A DNA stretch of 62,011 nucleotides from an uncultured Pelagibacteraceae bacterium (GCA_902599575.1 CACKFS010000003.1:1-62011); one strand, 5' to 3'. Counted from the stretch's first letter, positions 1 through 10,588 are shown. Made by a program: numbers and translations. Notes: generated from the sequence alone by a model not told the origin.

Positions 1-775
1 TTTCGTTTTTATTTTTTATAACGTTATATTTATTATCACCTACTATAGGGTTGCCCATAAAAGAAAGTTGTTTTCTTAATTGATGTTTTCTTCCTGTAAT
101 TGGTTTAAGTTCAACAAAACTAAATAAATTATTTGAACTAATTACATTATAATTAGTAATTGCTAACTCTATAATTTTTTTTTCTCTTTCATATTTAACT
201 AGATTGCCTCTTATTTCACCTTTTTTATCATTAAATATGCCATGACAAATAGCTAAATAAGTTTTATGAATTTTTCTTAATCTAAATAATGAAGTCAACA
301 ATTTTGCACTACTATAATTTTTAGCTATAATCATAACGCCCGAAGTTTCTTTATCTAAACGATGAACTGAGTAAGGTTTTGAGTCTTTGAATAAATTACT
401 ATTAGAAAAATTATCTATTAAATTGTTTTTAGATTTTGTTCCACCTTGTGTTGAAATACCTGACTTTTTATTAATCACTATGAAGTCATTATTATCTTCT
501 ATTATTGATTTTTCATTTTCCTCTAAATTTTTTTTAGAGGGTTTGTATACAGTTTTATTTTTTGGTTTTGATTTATAATCAAAGTTATAAAAATTTATTT
601 TATCTCCAATTTTAAGTTTGTATGATGAACTTGTTTTTTTATTATTTAACTTAATTTTTCCTTTTCTTATTGATTTTTCTAGTAAAGATTGGGGATATTT
701 ACCTACATTATTTTTAACCCATCTATCTAGACGCATAGATGCATGAATTGGTTTTATTTTATAAGACCTATTCAT
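1..775 (-). CDS. rluC: RluC/RluD-family 23S rRNA pseudouridine synthase (3' end cut by window)
   Basis: This enzyme isomerises uridines of 23S rRNA to pseudouridine. The reading frame opens with MNRSYKIKPIHASMRLDRWV, an S4-type RNA-binding domain. Further in it has the catalytic signature HRLDKETSGVMIIAKN, where the Asp is the nucleophile, and later a GRKHQLR segment typical of the family. The frame is open to base 1, so the C-terminus is missing from the window. It starts 13 bases downstream of rplQ on the same strand and is probably read through from the ribosomal superoperon. Family membership is clear; the choice of RluC over RluD is not certain. Confidence 0.8.
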   Translation of the reverse strand, partial: MNRSYKIKPIHASMRLDRWVKNNVGKYPQSLLEKSIRKGKIKLNNKKTSSSYKLKIGDKINFYNFDYKSKPKNKTVYKPSKKNLEENEKSIIEDNNDFIVINKKSGISTQGGTKSKNNLIDNFSNSNLFKDSKPYSVHRLDKETSGVMIIAKNYSSAKLLTSLFRLRKIHKTYLAICHGIFNDKKGEIRGNLVKYEREKKIIELAITNYNVISSNNLFSFVELKPITGRKHQLRKQLSFMGNPIVGDNKYNVIKNKNE

Positions 776-788
776 TTATTTTTATTAT

Positions 789-1229
789 TTATGCTGAGAT
801 TTGTTTCTTGTTCTTATCTTCGGCCTTAGGATCTTCCTTTTTTTTCTTTTTAAATTTTCTTTTTGCCTCAATATCTCGATCAACAAATTCAATAACAGCC
901 ATTGGTGAATTATCTCCGTATCTATAACCTGCTTTAATTATTCTTGTATACCCACCTGCTCTTTTCTCATATCTTTTTGATAAAGTATTTAAAATTTTAT
1001 TAGCGTTCGTTTTATCTTGTAATTTAGAAATTAGAACTCTTGTGTTTGTTAAGTTTTTTCTTTTTCCTAAAGTTATAAGCTTTTCTGCTTGTGGTTTTAT
1101 AAGTTTTGCTTTTGGTAAGGTTGTTATAATTTGCTCGTATTTTATTAATGAATTAAGCATGTTTTTAATTAACGCTTTTCTGTGCTCTGAAGTTCTATTA
1201 AGTTTTTTATAACCGATTTTATGTCTCAC
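789..1229 (-). CDS. rplQ: 50S ribosomal protein L17
   Basis: L17 binds 23S rRNA near the peptide exit tunnel. The protein opens MRHKIGYKKLNRTSEHRKAL, the standard L17 start, and contains the conserved segment ending AVIEFVDRD. At 146 residues it is longer than the usual roughly 120-130; the excess is a lysine-rich C-terminal tail after residue 120. It follows rpoA by two bases and ends the alpha cluster, as in other bacteria. Confidence 0.97.
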   Translation of the reverse strand: MRHKIGYKKLNRTSEHRKALIKNMLNSLIKYEQIITTLPKAKLIKPQAEKLITLGKRKNLTNTRVLISKLQDKTNANKILNTLSKRYEKRAGGYTRIIKAGYRYGDNSPMAVIEFVDRDIEAKRKFKKKKKEDPKAEDKNKKQISA

Positions 1230-1231
1230 TT

Positions 1232-2260
1232 TTATATACTTTCCTCTAGCTTTTTCGATAATTCAGCTATATTTTCAGGAGGCCAATTAGGAATTTCCAT
1301 TCCAAGATACAAAGACATACCATTTAAAATTTCTTTAATTTCATTTAAAGATTTTCTCCCAAAATTAGGAGTTCTGAGCATTTCGCCTTCAGATTTTTGA
1401 ACTAAATCACCAATATAAATGATGTTATCATTTTTTAAACAATTCATAGATCTAACAGATAATTCAAGTTCGTCCACTTTTCTTAAAAGATTCCTATTGA
1501 ATTCTGGTTCTTTAGGTGCTTCTGTCACAGATACTTCTTGTGGTTCATCAAAATTGACAAACATAGAAAGCTGATCTTGAAAAATTCTAGCAGAATAAGC
1601 TAAGGCGTCCTCAGCTGAAATTGATCCATTAGTCTCAACTTCCATTGTAAGTTTATCATAATCTAGTGCTTTACCTTCTCTAGCTGTACTAACAGTATAT
1701 GAAACTTTTTTTACAGGACTAAACAAAGAGTCTATCGGAATAAGTCCAAGAGGTGGTTCTTCAGGTTTGTTAAAGTCTGCTGAAACATAACCTTTTCCAT
1801 TACCAACTGTCATTTCCATATGAAAATTTGTATTTTCGTCCAAATTACATATTACAAGATCAGGATTTAAAATTTCTATTTCGTTTACAGGGGTTATATT
1901 TGACGCTTTAATTACACCTGGGCCTTTTGCGTCTAAGATTAATTTTTTTGGTCCTTCAGAATTGCTCTTTAAAGCTAGAGATTTAACATTTAAGACTATA
2001 TCAGTAACATCTTCTCTTACGCCTTTTATCGAAGAAAATTCATGAAGCACACCATCTATTTGAATAGCAGTTACAGCAGTACCTCTTATAGAAGATAATA
2101 ATATTCTTCTTAATGAGTTTCCTAAGGTTAAACCGTATCCTTTTTCTAAAGGCTCTGCTACTATTTTTGCAAATGATTTATCATCACTAAGATTAACATC
2201 TAATTTTCCTGGTTTGATTAAAGATTTCCAATTTTTTACGTTTATTTCTGTGTTCTCCAT
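1232..2260 (-). CDS. rpoA: DNA-directed RNA polymerase alpha subunit
   Basis: The alpha subunit dimerises to nucleate RNA polymerase assembly, and its C-terminal domain contacts UP elements and activators. The N-terminal domain contains [17 protein letters not shown], a hallmark of alpha. The C-terminal domain has [16 protein letters not shown] and the helix-hairpin-helix-like [15 protein letters not shown]. The length of 342 residues is normal for alphaproteobacteria. Its start codon shares one base with the rpsK stop (TAATG), indicating translational coupling. Confidence 0.98.
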   Translation of the reverse strand: MENTEINVKNWKSLIKPGKLDVNLSDDKSFAKIVAEPLEKGYGLTLGNSLRRILLSSIRGTAVTAIQIDGVLHEFSSIKGVREDVTDIVLNVKSLALKSNSEGPKKLILDAKGPGVIKASNITPVNEIEILNPDLVICNLDENTNFHMEMTVGNGKGYVSADFNKPEEPPLGLIPIDSLFSPVKKVSYTVSTAREGKALDYDKLTMEVETNGSISAEDALAYSARIFQDQLSMFVNFDEPQEVSVTEAPKEPEFNRNLLRKVDELELSVRSMNCLKNDNIIYIGDLVQKSEGEMLRTPNFGRKSLNEIKEILNGMSLYLGMEIPNWPPENIAELSKKLEESI

Positions 2261-2700
2261 TAAACTCTCCTTTTTTTTGGTGGCCTTGTTCCGTTATGTG
2301 GCATTGGTGTTGTATCTTTTATTGATATTATTTTAAAACCTCTAGCCTGCAAAGCTCTTAGGGCTGTTTCTCTACCAGACCCTGGACCTTTTATTTCAAC
2401 AATTAATGTTTTCATTCCATATTCTAAAGCTTTAGTAGCTGCTGAGTCTGCTGCAATCTGTGCTGCGTAAGGTGTAGATTTTCTAGAACCTTTAAATCCT
2501 TTTTGTCCAGCAGACGACCAAGAAATAACATTTCCTTGGTTGTCAGCAATAGAAACAATAGTGTTGTTAAAGGTTGACTGAACATATGCAATACCATTAG
2601 GTATATTTTTTTTTATCTTTTTTTTTTTTGAATATGAACTTTTTTTTAATACCTTTGGTTCTTTATTTTCAGTTTTATTATCTAGTTCTTTTTTTGCCAT
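2260..2700 (-). CDS. rpsK: 30S ribosomal protein S11
   Basis: S11 sits on the platform of the small subunit near the mRNA exit. The core is recognisable from [18 protein letters not shown] and the C-terminal [13 protein letters not shown]. An additional stretch of about 30 lysine-rich residues precedes the core, making it longer than the typical 129. The ATG at 2700 is the only upstream start in frame after the rpsM stop. The neighbouring rpsM ends three bases upstream. Confidence 0.97.
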   Translation of the reverse strand: MAKKELDNKTENKEPKVLKKSSYSKKKKIKKNIPNGIAYVQSTFNNTIVSIADNQGNVISWSSAGQKGFKGSRKSTPYAAQIAADSAATKALEYGMKTLIVEIKGPGSGRETALRALQARGFKIISIKDTTPMPHNGTRPPKKRRV

Positions 2701-2703
2701 AAA

Positions 2704-3087
2704 TTATTTCTTTAAAGGTGTTAATTTCTTTCCAGCTATTGCTATGGCTTTACCTTTTCTAGTTCTTGCATTACACCTGGTTCTTTGACCCCGAACTGGT
2801 AGCTTTTTTTTATGCCTTGAACCTCTATAACAAGCCAAATCAATTAATCTTTTTATACTTATGGAAGTATCTCTTCTCAAATCGCCTTCTACAGAAAAAT
2901 GTTTATCAATATATTCTCTAATTTTTAAAATTTGATCATCAGTTAATTGATTTACTCTTGTAGCTTTTGCAATATCTAAATCTTTACAAATTTGTTGGGA
3001 AAACTTATCACCAATTCCATAAATGTAGGTAAGACCCACTTGGACAATTTTATTTTGCGGAATGTTTACACCTGCGATACGAGCCAT
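2704..3087 (-). CDS. rpsM: 30S ribosomal protein S13
   Basis: S13 lies in the head of the 30S subunit and contacts tRNA and the inter-subunit bridge. It begins [13 protein letters not shown] and has the signature [20 protein letters not shown] near the C-terminus. The length of 127 is normal. A 54-base gap separates it from adk upstream, one of the larger gaps in this cluster, so an internal promoter or processing site is possible but none is obvious. Confidence 0.97.
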   Translation of the reverse strand: MARIAGVNIPQNKIVQVGLTYIYGIGDKFSQQICKDLDIAKATRVNQLTDDQILKIREYIDKHFSVEGDLRRDTSISIKRLIDLACYRGSRHKKKLPVRGQRTRCNARTRKGKAIAIAGKKLTPLKK

Positions 3088-3141
3088 AATTTAGAGATAA
3101 AATCTAGCCTTTTATATAAGAAGTTAGTTTAATGTCAACTT

Positions 3142-3705
3142 TTAAACCCCTAGAATATTATTGATTTTATTAGTAATTTCAGCGATTTTTTGACCTCCAT
3201 CTATTTCATGAAAATTAGATTTAGAAGAGTAATAATCTAAAACAGGTTTTGTTGTAAACATGTAAGTATCATATCTTTTCAAGATGGTATTTAAATCATC
3301 ATCTGACCTTTTTTCAATAGTTTTTCTTTTTTCAATTCTTTGAACTATTGTATCTTTGTTAACATTAAGAAAAAAAATAAAATCTATTTTTTGACCAGTA
3401 TCATTTAGTAGAGAATCCAAATTTTTTGCTTGTTGTAAAGTTCTTGGATATCCGTCAAAAATAAGTTTATTCTTTTTTTGAGGATCAAAAACAACGTTTT
3501 TCATTAGATTATTGACAATTTCATCATCAACGAATTTTCCCTCGTTCATGTTGCTAATAATTTTTTTTCCAATTTCACTTTCTTTTTTTATTTCATCTCT
3601 TAACATATCGCCTGTGGATATTTGGAAGTTATTTAATTTTTTTTCTAAATTTTTTGCCTGTGTTCCCTTACCAGCACCAGGAGGACCAAATAATATAATA
3701 TTCAC
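3142..3705 (-). CDS. adk: Adenylate kinase, short-LID form
   Basis: The enzyme interconverts ATP plus AMP and two ADP in the cytoplasm. The P-loop GPPGAGKGTQ is at residues 7-16, followed by the AMP-binding STGDMLRDE and the FDGYPRTLQQA motif. At 187 residues it lacks the long LID insert of the E. coli enzyme, so it belongs to the short class. Placement between secY and rpsM is typical of alphaproteobacteria. It starts two bases after the secY stop. Confidence 0.97.
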   Translation of the reverse strand: MNIILFGPPGAGKGTQAKNLEKKLNNFQISTGDMLRDEIKKESEIGKKIISNMNEGKFVDDEIVNNLMKNVVFDPQKKNKLIFDGYPRTLQQAKNLDSLLNDTGQKIDFIFFLNVNKDTIVQRIEKRKTIEKRSDDDLNTILKRYDTYMFTTKPVLDYYSSKSNFHEIDGGQKIAEITNKINNILGV

Positions 3706-3707
3706 TT

Positions 3708-4988
3708 TTATCTGCCAAATTTGGTTTTTTTAATTAATTGCTCATATTGAGCACTCATTAATCTAGTTTGAATTTGAGTAACTGTATCTATTGCAACTAC
3801 TACAACAATCAAAATTGAAGCACCACCAAGGTAAAAAGGAATTGGATATTTAGAAATTAAAAATTCCGGCATCAGACATACTAAGGTGAGGTATAAAGCA
3901 CCAATAGTTGTTAATCTTGTTAAAATTTGCTCTATGTAAATAGCCGTACTTTCACCTGGTCTAATTCCTGGTACAAAGCCACCATATTTTCTTAAGTTTT
4001 CTGCAGTTTCAGTTGGATTAAAAGTAATTGATGTATAAAAAAATGTGAAAAATATAATCCCAGCTGCATAAAGTAACATGTATAAAGGTTGACCTTGCGT
4101 AAAATAAGATGCAAATGATGACACTGTATCATTAGATGAAAAATTAAAATTTGACAGCGTGACTGGTAAAAGCAATAAAGCTGACGCAAAAATTGCAGGT
4201 ATAACACCAGCTGTATTAATTTTCAAAGGAAGATGTGATGATTCACCACCATACATTTTATTTCCCATTTGTCTTTTGGGATAATTAATTAGGATTTTCC
4301 TAAGAGCTCTTTCCATAAAAACTACAAACATAATTGTTACGATCAACAATATAAAAATAAATATTATCATTATTGTTGAAATTGCGCCTGTTCTTCCCAA
4401 TTCAAATGTTGTTACTAATGCACGCGGTATCTCTGCAACTATACCTGAAAATATAATTAAAGAAATTCCATTTCCAATTCCTCTTTGAGTAATTTGTTCA
4501 CCTAACCACATTAAAAAAACTGTACCCGCAACTATTGTGGTAACTGTTGAAATTTTAAAAAAAATTCCTGGACTAATGACTAGACCTGAAGATGCCTCTA
4601 AACCTACAGAAAGACCATATCCCTGGATTGTTGCAAGTAAAACTGTTCCATATCTTGTTATTTGCGTGATTTTTTTTCTTCCAATTTCACCTTGGCTCTT
4701 TAAATTTTTAAAATAATCGGACACTCCAGTTAAAAGCTGAACTATTATAGCTGAGGATATATAAGGCATTATACCAAGGGCAAAAATAGCCATACGACTT
4801 ACGGCACCACCTGCGAAAACATTAAACATTCCTAATAATCCTTTTTGATTACCCTCCATCATTATTTTTAATTGATCGGGATCTATACCGGGTAATGGAA
4901 CAAAAGTTCCAAATCTATAAATTGCTAAAATAAGAATAGTAAAAATTATACGATTTTTTAGATCTCCAGATTGGGCAATTGAACTCAT
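3708..4988 (-). CDS. secY: Preprotein translocase subunit SecY
   Basis: SecY forms the channel of the Sec translocon in the inner membrane. Ten hydrophobic segments can be followed across the 426 residues. The sequence includes the plug-region start FVPLPGIDPDQL, the segment GIMPYISSAIIVQLL and the cytoplasmic GIRPGESTAIYIEQIL, all standard SecY landmarks. It is the penultimate spc-type gene, six bases after rplO; rpmJ is not found beside it. Confidence 0.98.
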   Translation of the reverse strand: MSSIAQSGDLKNRIIFTILILAIYRFGTFVPLPGIDPDQLKIMMEGNQKGLLGMFNVFAGGAVSRMAIFALGIMPYISSAIIVQLLTGVSDYFKNLKSQGEIGRKKITQITRYGTVLLATIQGYGLSVGLEASSGLVISPGIFFKISTVTTIVAGTVFLMWLGEQITQRGIGNGISLIIFSGIVAEIPRALVTTFELGRTGAISTIMIIFIFILLIVTIMFVVFMERALRKILINYPKRQMGNKMYGGESSHLPLKINTAGVIPAIFASALLLLPVTLSNFNFSSNDTVSSFASYFTQGQPLYMLLYAAGIIFFTFFYTSITFNPTETAENLRKYGGFVPGIRPGESTAIYIEQILTRLTTIGALYLTLVCLMPEFLISKYPIPFYLGGASILIVVVVAIDTVTQIQTRLMSAQYEQLIKKTKFGR

Positions 4989-4994
4989 ATTAAA

Positions 4995-5444
4995 TTACTT
5001 GTTAATAATTTTTATGTTTGAGCCTGTTTTTTCTAATTTTGATTTCGCTGAATTAGATAAATAATTAACTTCGAGATTTAATTTCTCTTTAATTTCACCC
5101 TTTCCTAAAACTTTAAGTTTTTTATATTTTTTTTTAATTATGTTAAGTTTCTTTAAAAGAGCTAAATCAATTTTGTCAGTACTTTTAATTTTTTTAGACT
5201 GCAAAAAAGACTGAATTTCAGCAAGATTCAAAGCACCTATCTTTTTTCTAGGTATAATATTAAAACCTCTTTTGGGTAATCTCCTATAAAGGGGCATTTG
5301 ACCACCTTCAAAACTTTTTATAGCAACACCGGATCGTGATTTTTGACCTTTAACACCTCTTCCACATGTTTTGCCTTTGCCAGATCCAATACCTCTGCCA
5401 ACTCTTATTTTTTTTTGTTTAATCTTTTTTAAATTATTTAACAT
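4995..5444 (-). CDS. rplO: 50S ribosomal protein L15
   Basis: L15 is a late-assembling protein of the large subunit. The N-terminal basic region KKIRVGRGIGSGKGKTCGRG and the following GQKSRSGV are diagnostic. The 149-residue protein abuts rpsE directly, with no base between the genes. The rpmD gene for L30 that usually lies here is therefore absent. Confidence 0.97.
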   Translation of the reverse strand: MLNNLKKIKQKKIRVGRGIGSGKGKTCGRGVKGQKSRSGVAIKSFEGGQMPLYRRLPKRGFNIIPRKKIGALNLAEIQSFLQSKKIKSTDKIDLALLKKLNIIKKKYKKLKVLGKGEIKEKLNLEVNYLSNSAKSKLEKTGSNIKIINK

Positions 5445-5942
5445 TTATCCTCTTTTTTCTATTATCTCTGCAATTTTTTTATTTCTAATAATAGAGATTT
5501 GTTTAGGCGAATTTTGTTTTTTTAAAGCCTTTAAACAAGCTCTTATGACATTATGTGGATTAGCTGTGCCCAAAGATTTTGCGACAACATCTCTTATACC
5601 TAAAACCTCACAAACAGCTCTAACAGGTCCACCAGCTATAATTCCAGTTCCTTTAGGTGCAGCTCTCATTTTAATTTTCCCTGCGCCATCTTTTCCATAT
5701 ATATCATGATGAATAGTTCTACCCTCTCTTAAAGGTATTTGTATTAAATTTCTTCTTGCCAACTCATTTGCTTTTTTAATGGCATCAGGAACTTGTTTTG
5801 CCTTAGCATGGGCTATACCAATTTTACCATTTTGATTTCCAACGACTACTAATGCTGAAAATCCAAATCTTCTTCCACCTTTTACAACTTTAGTTATTCT
5901 ATTAACGTGAACTAATTTTTCTATAAAATCATCTTTTTGCAT
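5445..5942 (-). CDS. rpsE: 30S ribosomal protein S5
   Basis: S5 acts in decoding accuracy and mRNA unwinding on the small subunit. The double-stranded-RNA-binding domain carries the signature [17 protein letters not shown] at residues 19-35, and the C-terminal domain has [19 protein letters not shown]. The length of 165 is usual. It is joined to rplR upstream with no spacer. Confidence 0.97.
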   Translation of the reverse strand: MQKDDFIEKLVHVNRITKVVKGGRRFGFSALVVVGNQNGKIGIAHAKAKQVPDAIKKANELARRNLIQIPLREGRTIHHDIYGKDGAGKIKMRAAPKGTGIIAGGPVRAVCEVLGIRDVVAKSLGTANPHNVIRACLKALKKQNSPKQISIIRNKKIAEIIEKRG

Positions 5943-6299
5943 TTAAAATTCCATTCCGTTTTTTCTTAAAGTTTCCGCAAACTCTTTGACTCTACCATGA
6001 TATTTAAACTTACCTCTATCAAAATAAATTTTCTTTATTTTTTTATCTAAAGCTTTTTTTGCTAACTTTTCTGCTACAATTTTAGAAATAGATATCTTGT
6101 TTGTTTTAGATGCGCTTTTTATATCTTTTTCTACTGAAGATGCTGACAATAAAGTTTTACTATTAACATCATCTATAATTTGAGCTGAAAAATTTTTTAA
6201 ACTTCTTGAAACACTTAATCTATATCTGTTATTACCAGCATTTCTTTTAAGCTTATTTCTAATTCTAAATTTTTTTCTTTGAATAGTATTTAATTTCAT
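5943..6299 (-). CDS. rplR: 50S ribosomal protein L18
   Basis: L18 binds 5S rRNA and anchors it to the large subunit. The protein has the family pattern [18 protein letters not shown] and ends with a [20 protein letters not shown] segment. The length of 118 matches the family. Its start overlaps the rplF stop by one base. Confidence 0.96.
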   Translation of the reverse strand: MKLNTIQRKKFRIRNKLKRNAGNNRYRLSVSRSLKNFSAQIIDDVNSKTLLSASSVEKDIKSASKTNKISISKIVAEKLAKKALDKKIKKIYFDRGKFKYHGRVKEFAETLRKNGMEF

Positions 6300-6838
6300 T
6301 ATTTCTTTTTTCCTTCTTTTTTTAAAATATATTGACCTTTTTCTCTAATTCCTTTTCCTTTATAAGGTTCTGGTGGTCTAAAAGATTTTATCTGGGATGC
6401 TGTCATGCCAACTTTTTGTTTATTCATACCTGTAATTTTGATTGTAGTTTGTTTTTCAACAGCAATTTTAATATCACTGGGTATATCAAAATTTATGTCA
6501 TGACTAAAACCTAGTTGAAGATTTAGTTGATTTCCCTTTAAAGCCGCTCTATATCCAACACCACTTAATTCAAGTATCTTTTCAAATCCTACGCTTGATC
6601 CTATTATGGCATTATTTATTAAACTTCTATTCATGCCCCAAAGTCTTTTTGTAGTATCATCTAATATTTTAGGTTTAATAGAAATATCTTTTCCATCATT
6701 AACTTGTAAATCAAAAATATCTAAATTAATTTTTATAGTCTGTTTTCCTAAAGGTCCTTCAATATTTATATCAGAACCTGAAAGCATAACTTTTACTTTC
6801 TCCGGGATTGAAATATTTATTTTTCCTATTTTGGACAT
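6299..6838 (-). CDS. rplF: 50S ribosomal protein L6
   Basis: L6 lies near the factor-binding site of the large subunit. It starts [15 protein letters not shown], and the C-terminal signature [16 protein letters not shown] is present. The length of 179 is standard, with two tandem L6 folds. The start codon overlaps the rpsH stop by one base. Confidence 0.97.
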   Translation of the reverse strand: MSKIGKINISIPEKVKVMLSGSDINIEGPLGKQTIKINLDIFDLQVNDGKDISIKPKILDDTTKRLWGMNRSLINNAIIGSSVGFEKILELSGVGYRAALKGNQLNLQLGFSHDINFDIPSDIKIAVEKQTTIKITGMNKQKVGMTASQIKSFRPPEPYKGKGIREKGQYILKKEGKKK

Positions 6839-7233
6839 TAAAAAACCTTACAAATCACCTCTCCACCAATTTTTTGTTTTCTTGCCTCAATATCAGTCAT
6901 TACACCTTTTGGTGTTGAAACAATTGCGATACCAAGTCCATTGTTAATCTTTGGTAAACTTTCAGCGCTAGAAAATATTCTTCTACCAGGCCTCGATACT
7001 CTCTCTATTACAGTGATTACAGGTGATCCAGAGTTATATTTTAAATCTATAGTTAAAACGTTTTTATTATCATTATTTGCAACATTAAAATTATTTATAT
7101 AACCTTCACTTTTTAAAACATCGGCGATTTTAGTTTTAAAATTAGATGAAGGCATTTCTACTTTTTTATGATTTCTCATTTGAGAATTTTTAATTCTTGC
7201 TAACATATCTCCGATTGGGTCACTTAAACTCAT
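6838..7233 (-). CDS. rpsH: 30S ribosomal protein S8
   Basis: S8 is a primary 16S rRNA binder; in E. coli it also represses the spc operon. The sequence opens MSLSDPIGDMLARIKNSQM and has the C-terminal GLGIAIVSTPKGVMTD. The 131-residue length is normal. It follows rpsN after 12 bases. I could not identify an S8 operator in the nearby mRNA. Confidence 0.97.
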   Translation of the reverse strand: MSLSDPIGDMLARIKNSQMRNHKKVEMPSSNFKTKIADVLKSEGYINNFNVANNDNKNVLTIDLKYNSGSPVITVIERVSRPGRRIFSSAESLPKINNGLGIAIVSTPKGVMTDIEARKQKIGGEVICKVF

Positions 7234-7245
7234 AAAATTTCCTTT

Positions 7246-7551
7246 CTACCAACTTGATTTTACCATTCCAGGGATTTTGCCTTGGAGTCCTAATTGTCTT
7301 AGAGCTATCCTTGAAATTTTTAATTTTCTATAAACACCATGAGGTCTTCCAGTGATCTGACATCTATTTCTAATTCTATTTTTCGCAGAGTTTCTGGGTA
7401 ATTTTGATAATTTTTGTTGAGCTTTAAATCTTTCTTCTAATGGCAGTTTTTTATTCATAATTATTTTTTTTAATTTCTCTCTTTTCTTAAAAAATTTCTC
7501 TGAAAGTTTAATTCTTCTGTTGTTTTTGTTTACAGAACTAAGTTTTGCCAT
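7246..7551 (-). CDS. rpsN: 30S ribosomal protein S14 (zinc-independent long form)
   Basis: S14 is placed in the head of the 30S subunit. The 101-residue protein is the long form without the CxxC zinc ribbon. The signature [20 protein letters not shown] and the C-terminal [14 protein letters not shown] are clear. The start overlaps the end of rplE by one base. Confidence 0.97.
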   Translation of the reverse strand: MAKLSSVNKNNRRIKLSEKFFKKREKLKKIIMNKKLPLEERFKAQQKLSKLPRNSAKNRIRNRCQITGRPHGVYRKLKISRIALRQLGLQGKIPGMVKSSW

Positions 7552-8105
7552 TAATTACTCCTCCCCGTTCTAAATGGAAAATTAAATTTTTTTAATAATT
7601 CCAAACTATGTTCTTTTGAAATCGATTTTATGACAATCGATATATCTAAACCTCTAATTTTATCTACTTTATCAAAATTAACCTCAGGGAAAATTATATG
7701 TTCTTTTACTCCAAAAGTATAATTTCCAAAGTTGTCAAAACCATTTGTAGACAAACCTCTAAAATCCTTAATACGTGGCAACGCTATATTTACAAGTCTA
7801 TCAATAAATTCATACATTTTGTTTTTTCTTAAAGTTACTTTTAAACCAGCTTTTGTGTCTTTTCTTGTTTTAAAGTTTGATATAGATTTTTTAAATTTAG
7901 TTATGACAGGTTTTTGACCGGTAATTTTAGATAAATCTTCTTCACAAGATTTAATAATTTTATTGTCATTGCCATCAATACCAAGACCCATATTTATAAC
8001 AATTTTTTCTAATTCCGGAGACATATTTAAGTTTTTAAAACCATACTTCTCTTTAAGGGAATTCTTTATTTCATTTTTATAAAGTTCTTTTAATCTTGGT
8101 ATCAT
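7551..8105 (-). CDS. rplE: 50S ribosomal protein L5
   Basis: L5 binds 5S rRNA and contacts P-site tRNA. The family pattern [11 protein letters not shown] is at residues 32-42, with a later [17 protein letters not shown]. It ends in FPFRTGRSN. The length of 184 is typical. The gene overlaps rplX by four bases (ATGA-type coupling). Confidence 0.97.
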   Translation of the reverse strand: MIPRLKELYKNEIKNSLKEKYGFKNLNMSPELEKIVINMGLGIDGNDNKIIKSCEEDLSKITGQKPVITKFKKSISNFKTRKDTKAGLKVTLRKNKMYEFIDRLVNIALPRIKDFRGLSTNGFDNFGNYTFGVKEHIIFPEVNFDKVDKIRGLDISIVIKSISKEHSLELLKKFNFPFRTGRSN

Positions 8106-8347
8106 TTTTGTTTACTAGTTTCCTTTTTCTTCTCTTTTTTTAAAATAACAACGTTTGAAATATGCATAAAATTTTCTTTTTCGAATATTCCGCCTTTTTT
8201 ATCTTTTGTGGTTTTAACATGTTTTTTAATCATATTTGCGCCTTTGACTTTAATTCTGCAATTATTTCTATCTACTTCAATTACTTCACCAGTTTTATTT
8301 TTATCTTTACCAGTTAAAATTTTTACATCTAATCCCTTTTTAATCAT
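8102..8347 (-). CDS. rplX: 50S ribosomal protein L24 (short)
   Basis: L24 initiates assembly of the large subunit. The KOW motif is at the N-terminus ([20 protein letters not shown]). At 81 residues it is shorter than the roughly 100-residue norm, reduced at the C-terminal end to a lysine-rich tail. It directly abuts rplN. Confidence 0.95.
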   Translation of the reverse strand: MIKKGLDVKILTGKDKNKTGEVIEVDRNNCRIKVKGANMIKKHVKTTKDKKGGIFEKENFMHISNVVILKKEKKKETSKQK

Positions 8348-8716
8348 TTATATTACCTCTGGAGCGAGTGATATTATTTTCATTTGTCCTCTACCACGTA
8401 ACTCTCTTGTAACAGGTCCAAATATTCTTGTTCCTATCGGCTCTCCCTTATCATCAGTTAATACTGCAGCATTATTATCAAATTTAACTTTTGAACCGTC
8501 ATCTCTATGAATTCCTTTCTTAACTCTAACTACTACTGCTTTGTGTACAGAACCTTTTTTAACCTTACCTTTTGGAATTGCCTCCTTAACAGCTACAACA
8601 ATTGTATCACCTATGCTTGCATATCTTCTTTTTGAGCCTCCAAGGACCTTTATACACTCTATTCTTTTAGCTCCAGTGTTGTCTGCTACATTTAGTTCTG
8701 TTTGTACTTGTATCAC
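8348..8716 (-). CDS. rplN: 50S ribosomal protein L14
   Basis: L14 is a core large-subunit protein forming inter-subunit bridges. It begins [19 protein letters not shown] and has the C-terminal [19 protein letters not shown]. At 122 residues it is full length. It overlaps rpsQ by four bases. Confidence 0.98.
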   Translation of the reverse strand: MIQVQTELNVADNTGAKRIECIKVLGGSKRRYASIGDTIVVAVKEAIPKGKVKKGSVHKAVVVRVKKGIHRDDGSKVKFDNNAAVLTDDKGEPIGTRIFGPVTRELRGRGQMKIISLAPEVI

Positions 8717-8949
8717 TTGTTATCCTCCATAACTTGAAACTTTTTTGTCTTTGAAAAAGGTTTAGACTCTATTATCTTTACTTTATCGCCATTTTTAAAT
8801 TTATTATTTTCATCATGAGCACTAAATTTTTTCTTAACTTTAATAACTTTTTTAAATAAAGGGTGTTGATATTTTCGTTCAACCAAGACGGTAATTGTTT
8901 TATTTGGTTTATCACTAACAACTATTCCACTAAGAATTTTTTTAGGCAT
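8713..8949 (-). CDS. rpsQ: 30S ribosomal protein S17
   Basis: S17 is a primary binder of the 5' domain of 16S rRNA. It opens [19 protein letters not shown], and the S17 signature [17 protein letters not shown] is present. The length of 78 is usual. It overlaps rpmC by eight bases. Confidence 0.97.
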   Translation of the reverse strand: MPKKILSGIVVSDKPNKTITVLVERKYQHPLFKKVIKVKKKFSAHDENNKFKNGDKVKIIESKPFSKTKKFQVMEDNK

Positions 8950-9133
8950 TCTTTTTCCTCTCTATAAATGTTAATAATTTTGCTATAGTTTTTTTGACCT
9001 GGTTAAATTTTGAAGTGTTAGTAAGTTGTCCATTTACTTGTTGAAATCTTAAATTAAATAAATCTTTTTTATTTTTTTCCAAATCTTTTTTAGCTTTATC
9101 TAATGTCAGTTTTTTAAATTCACTTTTTTTCAT
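8942..9133 (-). CDS. rpmC: 50S ribosomal protein L29
   Basis: L29 surrounds the peptide exit tunnel and helps dock trigger factor and SRP. The 63-residue helical protein carries [20 protein letters not shown] followed by [10 protein letters not shown], the normal L29 pattern. It overlaps rplP by one base. Confidence 0.95.
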   Translation of the reverse strand: MKKSEFKKLTLDKAKKDLEKNKKDLFNLRFQQVNGQLTNTSKFNQVKKTIAKLLTFIERKKNA

Positions 9134-9543
9134 TAAGAAAATCTCCTAATAAATTTAGTTTTAATTGGTAGTTTTGCAGAAGCTTTATACAATGCTTCTT
9201 TAGCAATTTGTTCAGAAACACCATCTACCTCAAATAAGATCCTGCCTGGTTTTACTCTGCATGCCCAGAACTCTGGCGATCCTTTTCCTTTACCCATTCT
9301 AACTTCAGTAGGTTTTTTTGATACTGGTATATTTGGGAAAACTCTAGTCCAAACTCTTCCTTGTCTTTTCATATGTCTAGTTAATGCAACTCTAGCAGCC
9401 TCAATTTGTTTTGATATCACTCTATCAGGTTGCAAAGCTTTTAGACCAAATGAACCATAATTCATGATATTGCATCTTGATGCATTTCCATGAATTCTTC
9501 CTTTGTGTGCTTTTCTAAATTTTGTTCTAGTTGGCTGTAGCAT
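9133..9543 (-). CDS. rplP: 50S ribosomal protein L16
   Basis: L16 organises the A-site and central protuberance. It begins [19 protein letters not shown] and contains [20 protein letters not shown], both diagnostic. The length of 136 is standard. It lies two bases after rpsC. Confidence 0.98.
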   Translation of the reverse strand: MLQPTRTKFRKAHKGRIHGNASRCNIMNYGSFGLKALQPDRVISKQIEAARVALTRHMKRQGRVWTRVFPNIPVSKKPTEVRMGKGKGSPEFWACRVKPGRILFEVDGVSEQIAKEALYKASAKLPIKTKFIRRFS

Positions 9544-9545
9544 AA

Positions 9546-10205
9546 TTATTTTTTATTTGTCTCCTGGCTAAATTCTTTTGAGAATATTTCTCCTTTGTAA
9601 ATCCATACTTTAATACCTATAATGCCGTAAGTTGTTAAAGCCTCTGACTCAGCATAATCTATGTCAGCTCTAAGCGTGTGTGAAGGTATGCTTCCCTCTC
9701 TTAACCACTCTGTTCTTGCAATTTCATTTCCACCCAACCTACCACTAATAGAAACCTTTATACCCTTAGCACCAAGTCTTAAAGCAGACTGCATAGCTCT
9801 TTTCATTGCTCGTCTATAAGACACTCTTTTTACTAATTGTTGTGCTATATTCTCTGCAACTAAAAAACTATTTGTTTCTGGTTTTTTTACTTCTTTGATA
9901 TTTAAATTAACCTCATTAGTAGTTAAAGCGGATAATTTATTCTTAATTTTTTCTATATCACTTCCCTTTTTTCCAATAACAAAACCTGGTCTTGATGTAT
10001 AAATTGTGACAAAACACTTTTTAGAGGTTCTTTCAATCATCACTTTGGACACACCAGAGTTGATTACATTTTTTTTTATGTAATCTCTTATTTTAAAATC
10101 CTCAATTAAAAATTTTCCAAAATCTTTTTTCTTAGCATACCAAACAGAGTCCCATCCTCTATTAACGCCAAGTCTATAACCTACCGGATTAACTTTTTGT
10201 CCCAT
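9546..10205 (-). CDS. rpsC: 30S ribosomal protein S3
   Basis: S3 lines the mRNA entry channel. It starts [20 protein letters not shown], has the KH-domain [15 protein letters not shown] and the C-terminal signature [20 protein letters not shown]. The length of 219 is normal. The gene begins inside the end of rplV, overlapping it by 17 bases. Confidence 0.98.
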   Translation of the reverse strand: MGQKVNPVGYRLGVNRGWDSVWYAKKKDFGKFLIEDFKIRDYIKKNVINSGVSKVMIERTSKKCFVTIYTSRPGFVIGKKGSDIEKIKNKLSALTTNEVNLNIKEVKKPETNSFLVAENIAQQLVKRVSYRRAMKRAMQSALRLGAKGIKVSISGRLGGNEIARTEWLREGSIPSHTLRADIDYAESEALTTYGIIGIKVWIYKGEIFSKEFSQETNKK

Positions 10206-10587
10206 GTTTCTCCTTTTGATTTTGTTTTTGTTCTGATAATATAATTGTTAGATTAGAATAAGGTTTAATTATTGGAGCTGCTCTACCTTTTGCTCTTGGT
10301 CTAAACCTCTTCATTATTACTTGTTTTCCGCAGTAAGCCTCTTTTATGACAAGTTTATCTATATCGTATTGATAATTATTTTCAGCATTAGCAATTGCTG
10401 ATGCAAGAGTTTTTTTTACATCACCACATATTCTCTTATTTGAAAATTCAAGGTCTCTTAATGCAAAATCAACCTTTTTGCCAACAAGTGCTTTTAAAAT
10501 AGGTTTTAATTTCCTTGTGCTTGACCTAACATTTTTGTTAACAGATCTTACCAAATTTTGTTCGTTATTTTTCTTTGTTTCGCTCAT
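10189..10587 (-). CDS. rplV: 50S ribosomal protein L22
   Basis: L22 lines the nascent-peptide tunnel. The L22 signature [14 protein letters not shown] is near residue 95 of the 132-residue protein. The open frame extends 34 codons further upstream, but those codons lie inside rpsS. The start was therefore set at [11 protein letters not shown], one base after the rpsS stop, which also gives a more usual length. The C-terminus overlaps rpsC. Confidence 0.95.
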   Translation of the reverse strand: MSETKKNNEQNLVRSVNKNVRSSTRKLKPILKALVGKKVDFALRDLEFSNKRICGDVKKTLASAIANAENNYQYDIDKLVIKEAYCGKQVIMKRFRPRAKGRAAPIIKPYSNLTIILSEQKQNQKEKHGTKS

Positions 10588-10588
10588 A

